A DNA stretch of 64,000 bases, taken from positions 682,001 through 746,000 of the forward strand of contig JAFJTR010000001.1 in NCBI GenBank assembly GCA_022559985.1. Reading direction: 5' to 3'. This stretch comes from Parastagonospora avenae f. sp. tritici 18332-5. Taxonomy: Eukaryota > Ascomycota > Dothideomycetes > Pleosporales > Phaeosphaeriaceae. Shown here in pieces: positions 34,901 through 45,888 of the stretch. Both the position numbers and the translations under genes were made by a program. The stretch's first letter is position 1. The number at the start of each line of letters is the position of its first letter. A model generated the notes under the pieces. That model was not told the DNA's origin. It did no database searches and worked only from the letters and a program-made list of their open reading frames with translations.

Positions 34901-36268
34901 TCACTTCGACAGACGGCCAGATCGACGACGCCCGCTCGTGTCCTCAGCCTTGACTTCGACCTCCTGTGCCTTCTTGCCCCTCTTCGCAGCTCCATTGACC
35001 ACGTTCTTTGGCTTCTTCGCAGCCGGTACGGGCTCTTCTTCGTCGCCATCAGTCTCTTCTTTCACCGCCTTCTTTCGCGCTCTCTTGGGCTTCGCAGGTG
35101 CCGTCTCCTCGTCTTCCTCGTCCTTGACCACCGCCTTCCTCTTTCCACCCTTCTTTGGCCTAGCTTCTTTCACCTCGGCGTCATCTTCAGCACCTTCAGA
35201 AATATCGCCTGCGACAGCTGCCGTCTTCTTCTGTACACTCGCTACAATGGCAGAGGTCCGACCACCAACTTTGAGAAACGTGATCGTTTGGCCGTTCGGC
35301 AGCTTGTTTGCATCCTTTTTCCCTTTTCCCCAGCGATATTTCATCAGCCAATCCGCAGGGAACTTATCGCTCTCAGCGAGATGTTCAACCGCAGTATCGC
35401 AGACATACATCATCGCATCATGCAGTCGCTTGATCTGCTCGTCACTGAAACTGTTGCTGTACTGCTCTGGATGGAGTTTGGCCTGGTACATGATCTCATC
35501 ACCAACCCAGTTGCCAATACCGGAAATGTTCCTAGATCATGGTCAGTAAGAAGAGGGATGTGATTCTCGCACTAATACTTACGCCTGGTCGAGCAACAAC
35601 GCTTTCACGGGCACTCTTTTGCTTCTCAGCTTCTTGCCAAGCCACTCCACAGTCAAGATGTCCTTGTCAAGCACTGGGTCGGGCCCATTCTCTTTCAACG
35701 GTGTCGTGTTTCTCATGTCCTCGGCCTTTGCGTCTACCAGCCGTATCCTCGCAAGTCTTCGCGGATCAACGAATGCGACTTCGATTTTCGGGTCTTCTTT
35801 CATTTCTAGCACAAACTTCCAGAACCGTGGAGGCCATTCTTCTTCCTCGGCCTTGGCTGGCCGGTAGTATGCTGAGTCGTCATTGCTAAATTTCATCCAG
35901 CCTGACATACCAAAGTGCATGAGGGGATGTGGTTGCGAATCCATGACAAGCCAGAAGTACTTGCCCTGTTGCCGCGCATCTAGGATCTTCTTCCCAGTCA
36001 TCGCCTTTTGGAAGGCTGATGCCGACGTCCCGACTTTGCCGTATATGATCTGCTCACGCGTCAGCCCCGAGTCGGGATTTGGTATCTGGTATCTGGGCAT
36101 TGATAGCAATGGAACATACATCATCTTCCTGGGTCTTGACTGCGCCTATCGTCTTTCCGACGGCATACTTCTTCAAGTAATGTACAATGCGCGATATCTC
36201 TGCGATCTATGCCTTGTTAATCATGGCGTCACTGCGAGGATGGTATAACACGTGCTGACCTCGGGCAT
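34901..36268 (-). CDS. Fpg/Nei-family DNA glycosylase (zinc-less)
   Basis: Bifunctional base-excision repair enzyme expected to remove oxidised bases and nick the abasic site. Exons: 36268-36260 (nine bases), 36206-36120, 36049-35583, 35531-34901 (397 aa). The first exon encodes only Met-Pro-Glu; after Met removal Pro becomes the nucleophilic N-terminal amine and Glu the acid, and the spliced start MPEIAEISRIVHYLKK fits the family. The region around GKYFWLVM holds the beta-hairpin Lys. The H2TH domain is LLLDQANISGIGNWVGDEIMYQ (about 185-206). The position of the bacterial four-Cys zinc finger is FLKVGGRTSAIVASVQ without Cys, as in plant/fungal Fpg and NEIL1. A long Lys/Glu/Ala tail with NLS-like clusters ends in RRRSGRLSK, pointing to the nucleus. 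The first donor is the weak GTCAGC; other donors are GTATGT and GTAAGT. Confidence 0.86.
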
Positions 36269-36763
36269 GATGATCGTGCTCTCTGGATCCAGAGATTATT
36301 GACTTCAAATTTAACAAGTACAGGCACGAAATGTGTTAGACTGTATCTGGCAGGCGACGATATTGGACGGTGGTGATGTTGGAAGATGATGAGCACGCGA
36401 TTCTGGCTAGCTCGAAACGCGAAGTCGCAGCGCTCACACGTGCCCACGCGACGTCATCGGCCGATTCCATCTCATCTCACATCACATCACCGGGAGTCCA
36501 GTCGCCTTCCTCGCTCTATTTCAAAACAACCAAGTTGGCCCTCCCGATCTGCCCTTACTCCTTGCACGTTGACTGCCGGTCTTCTCAGCATGGACCTGCC
36601 CTTCTGGGATGCCCCGCAGCACCGGTCGCGGAATGACTTCAAACAACATCGATAAGACGCGCCGTTACATAATTTGGCGCCTTACAACAATGGAGCTCTT
36701 CTACAAGTACGAGTCCTCCCGCTGCTGTTGTCCAGCTTTTCTTCAATCGACATCTTCTACAGA
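36269..36763. promoter_or_regulatory. Divergent promoter, DNA glycosylase / agmatinase-like
   Basis: 495 bp between two head-to-head starts, so it must drive both genes. Short frames in it are shadows or part of leaders. I see no diagnostic motif. Confidence 0.55.
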
Positions 36764-38028
36764 ATGTTGTGGCATAGTATAGCATTACTGGCTCTCGCAG
36801 CTCTTGTGCGGTCACATTCCCATCATGCGCACGACCAAGAGCAATTCTCACAGGAACGACTAGATGAGTTGGAAAGAAAATGGGGAACTGATGTAAGTCT
36901 TGTAGCTTAAAATTGAATACATGAATTGTAACTGACAATCATTGCTAGTGGGGCTTTTCTGGTATCTCGACTTTCGCCCATCTTCCACACACGCGTTGTT
37001 TAACACATCCACAAACTACCTACGACATCGCTATACTCGGTGCGCCATTCGATACAGCCGTATCATACCGACCAGGTGCACGGTTTGGCCCTCGAGCCAT
37101 CCGTGCTGGGTCATCACGTCAAACCTCTTTCCGTGGCTTCAATCCACGAGCGAACCTCAACCCATACACGTCGTGGGCTTCAATTGTTGACTGCGGCGAC
37201 ATACCCGTCACACCTTTTGACAATGCACTTGCTCTACGGCAGATGAGCGAGGCGTTCCTCGAGCTTGGCAAACGTGCACCAACAGAGAAAAGTGCGGACA
37301 GTGGAGTCGGGTACTTCAAGCGGCCGAAGCTCCTCACGCTGGGCGGTGACCACAGCATTGCTTTACCAGCACTGAGGGCGTTGAAGGAGGTGTATGGGCA
37401 GCCAATTGCTGTAGTTCATTTCGATGCGCATCTTGATACCTGGCACCCCGCGAAATACCCTTCGGCATGGATCGATAAGGAAGATCCATCAACTCAGTCG
37501 TTCTTCAACCACGGCAGTATGTTCTGGTTCGCAGCCACTGAAGGATTGATCGCGAATGGCTCGAGCGTACACGCTGGTCTAAGAACGAGACTCTCCGGCG
37601 ACGACGCCGCGGACTACGAGGACGATTCGCAGCAGGGTTGGATTCGCATTGCAACAGATGATATCGATGACATTGGTGCGAGCGGTATCATTACGTCGAT
37701 CATGAACCGCGTAGGTACGACGATGCCGGTGTACTTGAGCATCGATATAGACGTGATTGACCCCGGTCTTGCTCCTGGAACTGGCACCCCAGAGCCAGGT
37801 GGTTGGACAACGCGAGAGCTCATCAGGATTTTGAGGGGAATTGAAGGCATGAACGTCGTTGGTGCCGATATTGTCGAAGTCAGTCCCGCATACGATGGGG
37901 CTGCTGAGACTACTGGCTTGGCCGCTGCACAGGTCGCATACGAAATTCTCACGAGCATTGTGCGGAAAGGCTTGATTGAGCAGGCAAAATCCAGCAAGAA
38001 GGACGAGAGTATCAAGGATGAGTTGTAA
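36764..38028 (+). CDS. Agmatinase-like ureohydrolase with signal peptide
   Basis: Binuclear manganese hydrolase of the arginase/agmatinase superfamily, expected to cleave a guanidino compound such as agmatine to urea and an amine. Exons: 36764-36892 and 36949-38028 (402 aa); the 56-bp intron has a GTAAGT donor and CTGAC branch. The N-terminus MLWHSIALLALAALVRS followed by HSHHAHD looks like a cleaved signal peptide, so the enzyme is probably secreted or vacuolar. Metal-binding motifs: GGDHS near residue 178, HFDAHLD at about 200-206, and SIDIDVIDPGLAPGTGTPEPGG near 310. The substrate-side block PFDTAVSYRPGARFGPRAIR is agmatinase-like. The length is about 50 residues over cytosolic agmatinases, mostly in the N-terminal extension. 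The start is the first in-frame ATG that yields the signal peptide. Confidence 0.88.
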
Positions 38029-38340
38029 ACTGCAAGCTATAATTCGCTTAGCTGCATGGATGCTCCAGGCACCACCCTGAAGATCGATAACACGTCAAGG
38101 TGAGATAGAGTAGCTATGTCAATATAGCGCGCATTATCGAGATGTCACCAGCGAAAGTACGATAATGCGCAGACACAGATGGCCAAATATAATGCACTTC
38201 TATGATTCGCCAAGATCAATTTCAGCCTACGTCATGACTGCCTCATGTGACTATTGGAGTACAGATTCACACATGGATCTTCGTATTCGTCCATGCTACG
38301 TTGGCTGCTAAGATCATCGTACCACAGGCCATCACAAACC
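38029..38340. other. Intergenic region after the agmatinase-like gene
   Basis: About 310 bp containing the agmatinase 3' UTR and the promoter of the next gene. An upstream in-frame ATG (38293) lies in it. Nothing else is apparent. Confidence 0.5.
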
Positions 38341-39372
38341 ATGGAGCACTACGCACCCCATCCAGGCTCAAAATTCGAAGGATACTACTCAAAGTTCGAC
38401 CTGTCCAGTGGATCGCACATCGCCCTCATCATTTGCTCAGTTCCCAATGCCTCAAAACGGCCGCATATGGTATCATTTACGTACTTCCCAAAAGCCGGTC
38501 AACCCATATTCCAGCGAGAACACTTTGTCGACAGCATTGAGAGTGTGACCACGGATGAAAAAACCAAGGCTTTCGAGCTGTGCATACCAGGCCTAGGATA
38601 CATGCGTGCCAAAGGCGATGGAACGAGTTCGTACAGTCTAAAAGCTGACGATTGGAGTTTTGAAGTGGAGAGCACCGAATACACAGCATGGCGGCAAGAT
38701 AAGTCCACACCTGAAGGATGGATGGTCCGGCTCCCTCTCCCACTCCACTGGCACGTCCATTCGCTCTGTTCGCCTTGTACATTCACATTGTCTATCCCAT
38801 CACTAGGAGACAATTTTCCGCCAGCCGACCACAAAGGTCGCGCGACTTTTCACCAAGAAAAGAACTGGGCGAACAGCTTCCCAGACGCTCATATGTGGGT
38901 CCAAGCATGGGACGCAAGTAATAATAAAGGTGTCTGCCTCGCTGGAGGCAAGATCATAGGCCAAACCGCATATCTGCTTGGTTATCGCTCACCCACTCTC
39001 AATCTCGACTTCGTGCCGCCCTTCTCGGTTTCATATCTCAATATCTTCTCGCCATTTATGAATGTCGACATTGATTGGCCGAGTCGATCCTTCAACCTCT
39101 CTGTATCGAATTACTTCTACAAACTCGATCTCAAAGCGCATGCACCAAAGGAGCCGGGCTGGTTCGGTCTCGCAAGCCCATTTCCTGACGGACACAGGCC
39201 AAACTATTGTCGCGAGAGCTTCTTGGCAACGATTGAAGTTAAAGTCAGTGAGCGGAGTGGATGGATGCCGTGGAGTGCGTGGAAAGAGATCAAGACAGAG
39301 ACGTTTGACGGGGCGAGCCTGGAGTTCGCAGGCGGATACTATCCTGAGCGTGGGGCATCGAAAGAGGATTGA
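38341..39372 (+). CDS. Tocopherol-cyclase-like domain protein
   Basis: Single-exon gene of 343 aa; an in-frame ATG at 38293 would add 16 residues. The opening HYAPHPGSKFEGYYSKFDL and the later KNWANSFPDAHMWVQAWD resemble the start and central motif of plant tocopherol cyclases (pattern HPxSxFEGYYxKF and KNWGxxFPxxWxWxQ), a lipocalin-like double barrel. The sequence has many beta-strand-like stretches and a GGKIIGQTAYLLGY segment. There is no signal peptide or membrane segment in the chosen form. Fungi do not make tocopherol, so the substrate is probably another prenylated or hydrophobic molecule; relatives of this fold serve as isomerases or cyclases. It lies between an agmatinase-like gene and a sugar transporter, which gives no functional hint. 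The domain call rests on motif memory. Confidence 0.62.
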   Translation: MEHYAPHPGSKFEGYYSKFDLSSGSHIALIICSVPNASKRPHMVSFTYFPKAGQPIFQREHFVDSIESVTTDEKTKAFELCIPGLGYMRAKGDGTSSYSLKADDWSFEVESTEYTAWRQDKSTPEGWMVRLPLPLHWHVHSLCSPCTFTLSIPSLGDNFPPADHKGRATFHQEKNWANSFPDAHMWVQAWDASNNKGVCLAGGKIIGQTAYLLGYRSPTLNLDFVPPFSVSYLNIFSPFMNVDIDWPSRSFNLSVSNYFYKLDLKAHAPKEPGWFGLASPFPDGHRPNYCRESFLATIEVKVSERSGWMPWSAWKEIKTETFDGASLEFAGGYYPERGASKED

Positions 39373-40891
39373 GCATGCGGTGCGGTAGCTTGATTGGGGT
39401 CTCAAGGTTTCGTTTCCCAACAGCCACTACCAGATACGTATCAGCCATTTGTTTTCATGGTCAAAACTAGAAATAACAGTACTACACTTGATACAGGCCG
39501 CACATAGGCAAAGAAGAACTGAAGACGGAATGAGGTAGAAGGTGGAGCGGGTGTTTACACAGCACGTATGAGCTTAATGGTGCCTAGCACGCGTTTGTCA
39601 CGTGTATGAGAGATGTTTCGGGTCGACTATTGCAGACTGGAGGTCCAAAGTGACCAAGGTCCGTTCCGGGAGAATAATTCGATCAATCGGTGTATCGTGG
39701 ATTCTGTACTATCTTCCCCACAATCTCTCGTATCCTCCTTATTTTTGGGGATTAAGTTATGCGCAAGAGCCACGCAATCATAAGCACTTTCCTATGTTTA
39801 GAGCTCGTTGCATTGGTTTCGAATGAACTGAGGAACTTATTGTATGCTGGCTCATTTGTGAACTGTTAGATCAAGGATACCTAGGTAGTGTGTACCATAC
39901 TGCTCGTGACTGGCGGCATGCTTAGATAGACAGCTCCGTTAGTCTTCCTATGGCCATCTTATTGCTAGCCTTCCTTTTCACAGAGCACAACTCCAATTTC
40001 GCCTGTCATCTAAAACTTCCCAGGTTGCCTTGAAAGGACACCATTTATCTCGGTTCCGGTTCCGGTTCCGTCGGATGTGCGAAGAGGCTGGGGACCGAGT
40101 CATGCGAGGCTCGAGTCGAAGATGATTGAGTCGTCAAAAGCGGAGCGGAACAGGGACTTGCTTCAAGCAACAAGCCATGTGACCAAGATTTTACCCCAGA
40201 GCGCTTGAACAAACTCGGCAGTGTTTGCTCTGTAGCGAGATTCATAATTGTGTCTTGGTTAAGGAACGCTTAAATCGGCACCCAAGTTTTATTTGCATCT
40301 CTCCGCAACCGCATCATCAACACCACAAACTTCCAGGTTCGCAAACCATAACCCACGATGCTTCAAAGCGTCGCCACGGCATACTTATCTACAAAAAAAC
40401 TAATTCGAGCGCAATGACTGCGCACAAGCTAAGCGATTAGCCCATCCATAGGATTCCGACCTCGTCTCGATTGTCCTGCCTTGCATGCTCGAGTGACGTT
40501 GCTGAATATTCCTGGCCAATCACGGCTCCACACCAACCCGCATCAGGGATGCCGAACCACGATCGTGTCTCCTCGCCAAGAATCGTCAACGGCTCGATCA
40601 CGGCTTTTTCACGGAGCGCTGCGAGGATCTTCTGGGGTATGCACAATGATATGCACTTCTTTTCTGCCGTTGGGCGTGGCTGCAAGGACGTATCATGGAC
40701 AGGTAGCATCCATTCCCCATGGGTCTCCACTCGGTGGGCTTTTTACCCCGTCATGTGGTCGAAGTTCGTCCATATTTTGGGGTAGAGGTGTTTAAATAGC
40801 GTCCTGCCGTGGCCTCATCGAAGACATTCCGCCTTTTGGCTTCTTCATTCATATAATCTTCCCAAGGAGCAGGTAGACATTATAGCCTACA
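39373..40891. other. Intergenic region upstream of MFS transporter 2
   Basis: About 1.5 kb. It contains three and a third copies of CGGTTC at 40051-40070 and a 97-codon minus frame (40730-40437) with no recognised motif. It is mostly the promoter side of the transporter. Confidence 0.5.
40051..40070. repeat. Short tandem CGGTTC repeat
   Basis: The six-base unit CGGTTC occurs three times plus two bases. It is a minor tandem repeat in an intergenic region. Confidence 0.9.
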
Positions 40892-42704
40892 ATGGACAAG
40901 ATTCACAGGCTTAATGTGGTACACCGCCTAGAGAAGCGCAACCTTCTTATCGCGTAAGGATAGTCATCACAAACTTAGGATAACAGCTAACGAGGAACTA
41001 TAGAATCAACAGCATTGCCGGCTTGTCTATCCTCTTTTTCGGTTATGACCAGGGCATGTATTTGCTCATGATTACCGAGATAAAAGTAGACTAACGATGA
41101 TCAAGGAATGATGGGCGGTGTCAACACCGCATACGAATACTACACGCGTATGGGTTTTGGACACAAAGGACCGGACGGCGGCGTTGTAGTAGACGACACC
41201 CTTCTCCAAGGAGGCATCGTCTCCGTATACTACCTCGGAACCTTGGTTGGCTGTCTCATCGGTGGCTCTATTGGCGATCGTTACGGGCGTATTAAGACTA
41301 TCTTCTTCGGAGCAGCAGTTGCGATCGTGGGCGCTTGCTTACAGTGCTCTGCCATGAATGCGGCATGGATGATTTGCGCCCGGTTGATCAACGGATGGGG
41401 TACAGGCATTCTCAACGCCATCGTTCCTGTGTGGGCGACTGAGACTGCGGAGCACAAATCCCGTGGACAGTTTATTGCCATTGAGTTCACGCTCAACATT
41501 CTTGGTGTGGTGATTGCTTATTGGCTCGAATACGGATGTTCCTTCTACGGAGACGGTACCTCGTCTTTTATCTGGTAGGTTCACAACTATTTACTTTTTT
41601 CACGGACAAAGGCTAACACATTTCAGGCGTTTCCCTGTAGCGTTCCAAATTCCTATGCTGATGGGTCTGATGGCTGGTGTCTTGTTCATGCCGGAATCAC
41701 CGAGATGGCTCACAAAGATGGGACGCAAGGACGAAGCGCGATACGTTCTGGGCCGCCTCCGTGGTGATGTAGGCGAAGAGCGTGAAAGAGCCGAAACCGA
41801 GTTCCAGGATATCGTCAAGTCGTGCGAACTAGAGCGCAAGGAGCTTGCTAACCAATCTTACGGCCACATGCTTTTCGGTATTGGTTCCGGAAAGCTGCAC
41901 ACTGGGCGTCGCGTACAGCTTGTCATCTGGCTTCAGATCATGCAGGAGTGGGTTGGCATCGCTGGCGTAACTATCTACGCACCAACAATCTTTGGTATCG
42001 CTGGAATGAGTCCTTCCAAACGCCAGTGGATTGCCGGTCTCAATAACATTTTCTACATGTTCTCAACGCTCATTTGTGTGTTCACACTCGACCGAATCGG
42101 ACGCCGCTGGACCTGCTACTGGGGCTCCGTCGGCCAGGGAATAGCAATGGCACTTGCCGGCGGCTTCAGCTATCTCGGTCAGCAAGCGACTCTCGACGGC
42201 GACACCAGCAAAGCCGCTGGATATGGAAACGCAGCTGTATCCATGGTCTTCCTCTTCACTTTCGTTTTTGGAGCCACATGGCTAACCGTCCCATGGCTGT
42301 ACCCCGCGGAAATCTTCCCACTTGAAGTCCGCGCCAAAGGAAATGCATGGGGTGTGGTAGGCTGGTCGATTGGTAATGGCTGGCTCACACTCCTCTGCCC
42401 AATCATGTTCGACAAGATCGGCGAGAAGACGCTGTATATATTCGCTGCTTGCAACGCCATCACGATCCCTATGGTCTGGGCATTGTACCCGGAAACCAAC
42501 CAGCGCACGCTGGAGGAAATCGATCTTCTCTTTGCTTCGGACAGTATTTGGAACTGGGAGGCTGAGAAGAACTTTGCGAGATTGCGGGATGAGAATGGCC
42601 TGGGCGCAACGACCGCTACGGCAAGAGATATTGAGAACGTGTCTAGTCGCAAGCCGAGCGTGGCTCAGGACAAGCAGGTTCAGGTCGAGTCTGTGCAGTC
42701 TTAG
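40892..42704 (+). CDS. MFS sugar transporter 2, with a GC-AG intron
   Basis: Probable plasma-membrane sugar porter of the major facilitator superfamily. Exons: 40892-40953, 41004-41053, 41106-41574, 41627-42704 (552 aa). Intron 2 (41054-41105) begins with GCATGT rather than GT; only this donor gives phase 1 and joins FFGYDQG to MMGGVN, the conserved first-helix motif, and the CTAAC branch and CAAG acceptor fit. Introns 1 and 3 are GT-AG. Other motifs: GDRYGR (about 94-99), PESPRWL (216-222), DRIGRR, and PETNQRTLEEIDLLF near the C-terminus. About 12 hydrophobic segments are visible. The C-terminal tail is hydrophilic and Ser/Glu/Gln-rich. It belongs to the same broad family as the transporter at 20 kb but a different subgroup. 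Substrate is undetermined. Confidence 0.86.
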
Positions 42705-45700
42705 AATGGCACGAGGCGGTCGGGAATGACCGCGGTGGATTGGGTCTTTGATGCAGAAAGAACTAGATGAAGTTTCAATGTTCAAGCTACACGATTGCAA
42801 ATTCATTCAAGTTCGCATGTTCTGCTCTTGAAGCCTCTATTCTCCCCCAGCGTTGGGAATTGTAGAGTAAAGACAGTAGAATTCATTGTTCCAAATGAGT
42901 CATGAATCTCCACCCCACGGTCCAGCAGCCAAAATCTGCAAAAACAAAAACATACAACAGAGGAGATTCGCTAATGGTCACCCACTTAACTACTAACCCT
43001 CCGGTACGATGCTTGTGTATGGCTGAGCGGACGGGAAGCCCAATTGTCATCGTCCTATGGTCGTATGTAGAGGCTATGGTGAAAGTTGTGCATCATGTTT
43101 ATGTTGTGCGCGACTCAAGGACATGTAGGTCAACGCTTCTGCGTTGGCTATCGAGTCGAACATAATCTGCATAAGTATGAAAACCGAGAGTACATCTACC
43201 TTGGCCAGTACACTTGGGTATGTGTATGATCTATGGATTGAAATAGCGCTGTCAGCGAAGACAGTGAGGACTCACGGAAGCCAACGGGCACAGGATCAAC
43301 CTGTGGTCTCTACAGCTGCAGGTATAAGTTTACACATGAGCAGAGTGACACACAAAATGTCCAAATATGTAGGAGTAAGTCCATGTGAGAGTTTGGTCAG
43401 AAATGTTAACTTGTTGGGATTGAATGCCAATATCGGATACAAGCAGTGATCTGGACAACCTACCGACTCCACGTGTACAGGTAGTGGTTGAAGTCGCTAA
43501 ATTCAATCATGATAGTTCCGCTGGAAGGGTAGATTGACCACTAAAGCATCGATAAGCTTTCCCACGTGGTGTCGAACACTGCTCAAGCCTTGAACTGTGT
43601 TGCTTCCATGTTCGGCGACCTGGAAACACCCTGCAAGACAAGTCGCTGGCATCTCAGAGGCCGCGCAAAGATACTTCGATCCCACTTGACGATGACCAAC
43701 AATTAGGCCTTGGCCACCGCCAATGTCGCTGACGATGCAAATCACCACAGCTTCATCTCGACCGGCGCCACGGTTCAGCACGGCGAAGTGATGCGCGAAG
43801 TCGTCGCGCGAAGCTGCATGCTCATTCGTTCGCCCCGGAGATGCTGGAGGCGATTTGAGATAGAACACTTGAGACTTGCGATCCGCTTTTGGCAAGCAGG
43901 GAAGGCCTGGTGAAGAACTGAGCCAGCGAGTCGCACCGTAGCGAGGAATTGTGGGTGTGAGCTGAATCGACTGTGGTTGTGCAGGGAGATGCTGTGTAGA
44001 TCAATGGGCTTGTACCATGGGTACCTTGACATGGCGTTGGACGTCGCTCGGAAGCGCTGCTTATTTATTTGATATGTTAATACGAGTGAGTCAAGTTCCA
44101 CATTGTCGCAAAGCTCGAACGGTGTGACAATCGTCAAGTATCCTTCGTTTGGCGGTTTATTCTCGTTCTCGTATGCTATTCAGCTTTGTATGACAACAAT
44201 GGTCGTCGAAGGCGTCCGATCGATGTCGACGGCTGTCAGATCCGAAGGTCCCAACGACTTTGGGTGGGTAGCATCGTGATGGTGATGAGCGCTACGGATG
44301 TCAAACTGGTCCAATCAGCTTACAGAAGTGATGCTCTACGGCAAAAAGCCGCTAAAGTCGGAAAATTGTAGAGGCCGCAGCTTCAAAGGCTGCAGCCACC
44401 AATGGGACCCACAATATCTCCTGACAATAACAGTCGATATCTTTGGTATGCGTGTATAACGGTGGCCCTGAGACAAAGTGAACGTGCGAAAAACAAAATC
44501 AATCACTTCGCATGAACTGGTGCTGGGAGACAGATGTGCTACGTGCGTCTGCGGGAGAAGCACTTGCAGAAAACGTTGCGGGCACACAGACTCCGCGGGA
44601 AGGAACGATATGGTTGCCTTAAGAGCCCGAATACCAGGATGTTTACCATGGGGAAACGGCCTTGAGTCCGTGAGTCGGCCTGGACTCAACTCGTTATTGA
44701 GTGAGTCGCTTTGCTTCCAGTCTGGGTTTCCATAAACTCAGGTCGCGATGGGTCCGTGGCGTTTCTGGGGAGACGTCCGATGCTTCCAGCAAGTATACCC
44801 TGGCCATAGTCGAGGTGTTAAGAGCTGATCGGGTAGAATCTCACAGGTACAGGCTGAAATGACCGCTGCATATAATGTAGCCTCTTCTGGATAAGGCAGT
44901 GGCTTGCTGATACAGACGGACGGGAAAGTTGAACCGCGAGTGGTCATTAAGAGGAGAAGTGGACGCTTGACAGGTGTCGAGGCGCTGAGATGCGGCCGGC
45001 AACATAGTCCACGAGGAAGTGGAGAGAGGGCGTCTGGTGGATTCCACCTCTTCTGTCTTCGTTGGGATCCAAAATCACATCGAAGAGCTGACATTGCAAG
45101 GTCATTCGTTGATGGCAAAGGTTGAGACGATGGTGATCCTGGGGTTAGGAGTGTCCGTGCGAAGCGATTTGGCCGGGTTAGTGTGCCACTAGGCTCCATG
45201 TGGCGACCGTCGCAAATCTGTGCTGCTTCAAGGGACGCCATAACCACGCGACCACGCGAAAATCGCGCGACGCAAAGCATCCGCAGCCGTGGCCTCACGA
45301 AGTATGGATAGTCTAGTGATTAGTGACTTTTCGGCACCTCTTCGTAGTCACCAAGTAACGTTGAGGAGCGGCAAAGCTGTGGGCGGCAAAGCCGAGGGCC
45401 GCATAGGATTATCCTTGCCTCTGCGCCACGATTGGCTGTGCTGGCATTGCCATGTCGCAATCCAAGGGTCCAACCAGAGCATTCAGCAGCGCTGTGCCTG
45501 TACTCAACGTCTAGTGGCCCACTCTATATTCAAGCATATTGGTCCGAGTAATAGAAGCGTCTCTAGTGAGAGCAAGTCATCGTGCGTACATGCTGGCGCT
45601 CTCGGCTGTGCCCTTGCGTGGAAGCGGGTTCCGCGACGGTGCGCTTCCCTAGTCGCTATGTTGTACCTGGCAGATGTCCACAGACCAACGGCCGCTCAGT

Positions 45701-45888
45701 AGAGGCGGGTCGAGAGCCCTTGTCCTCGTAGCTGAAGAATACGAGTGGGTACAAGAGTTGCCCCTCGATCTCTGGTGATGTATTTGAACTGTGATCCCGT
45801 GCTTCAGATACTGATGATGCGGCATCTTTGTCCTTTACTTGTCGTCACCTGAAGTACGCTTTTGCTACTTCGCATTGACCCCATCACC
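42705..45888. other. Gene-poor interval
   Basis: About 3.2 kb between transporter 2 and the rhodopsin-domain gene. Frames of 60-190 codons occur on both strands, the longest on the minus strand at 45298-44738, and none shows recognisable motifs or consistent splice sites. No RNA gene was seen. Confidence 0.5.

Noticed and set aside
40437..40730. A 97-codon minus frame just upstream of MFS transporter 2 as a divergent small gene
   Set aside because: No family motif, no splice partners and only about 160 bp to the transporter ATG; length is within chance for this base composition.
43503..44137. Overlapping minus frames that look partly protein-like
   Set aside because: They lie in different frames without intron signals and match nothing I recognise; could be remnants but cannot be supported.
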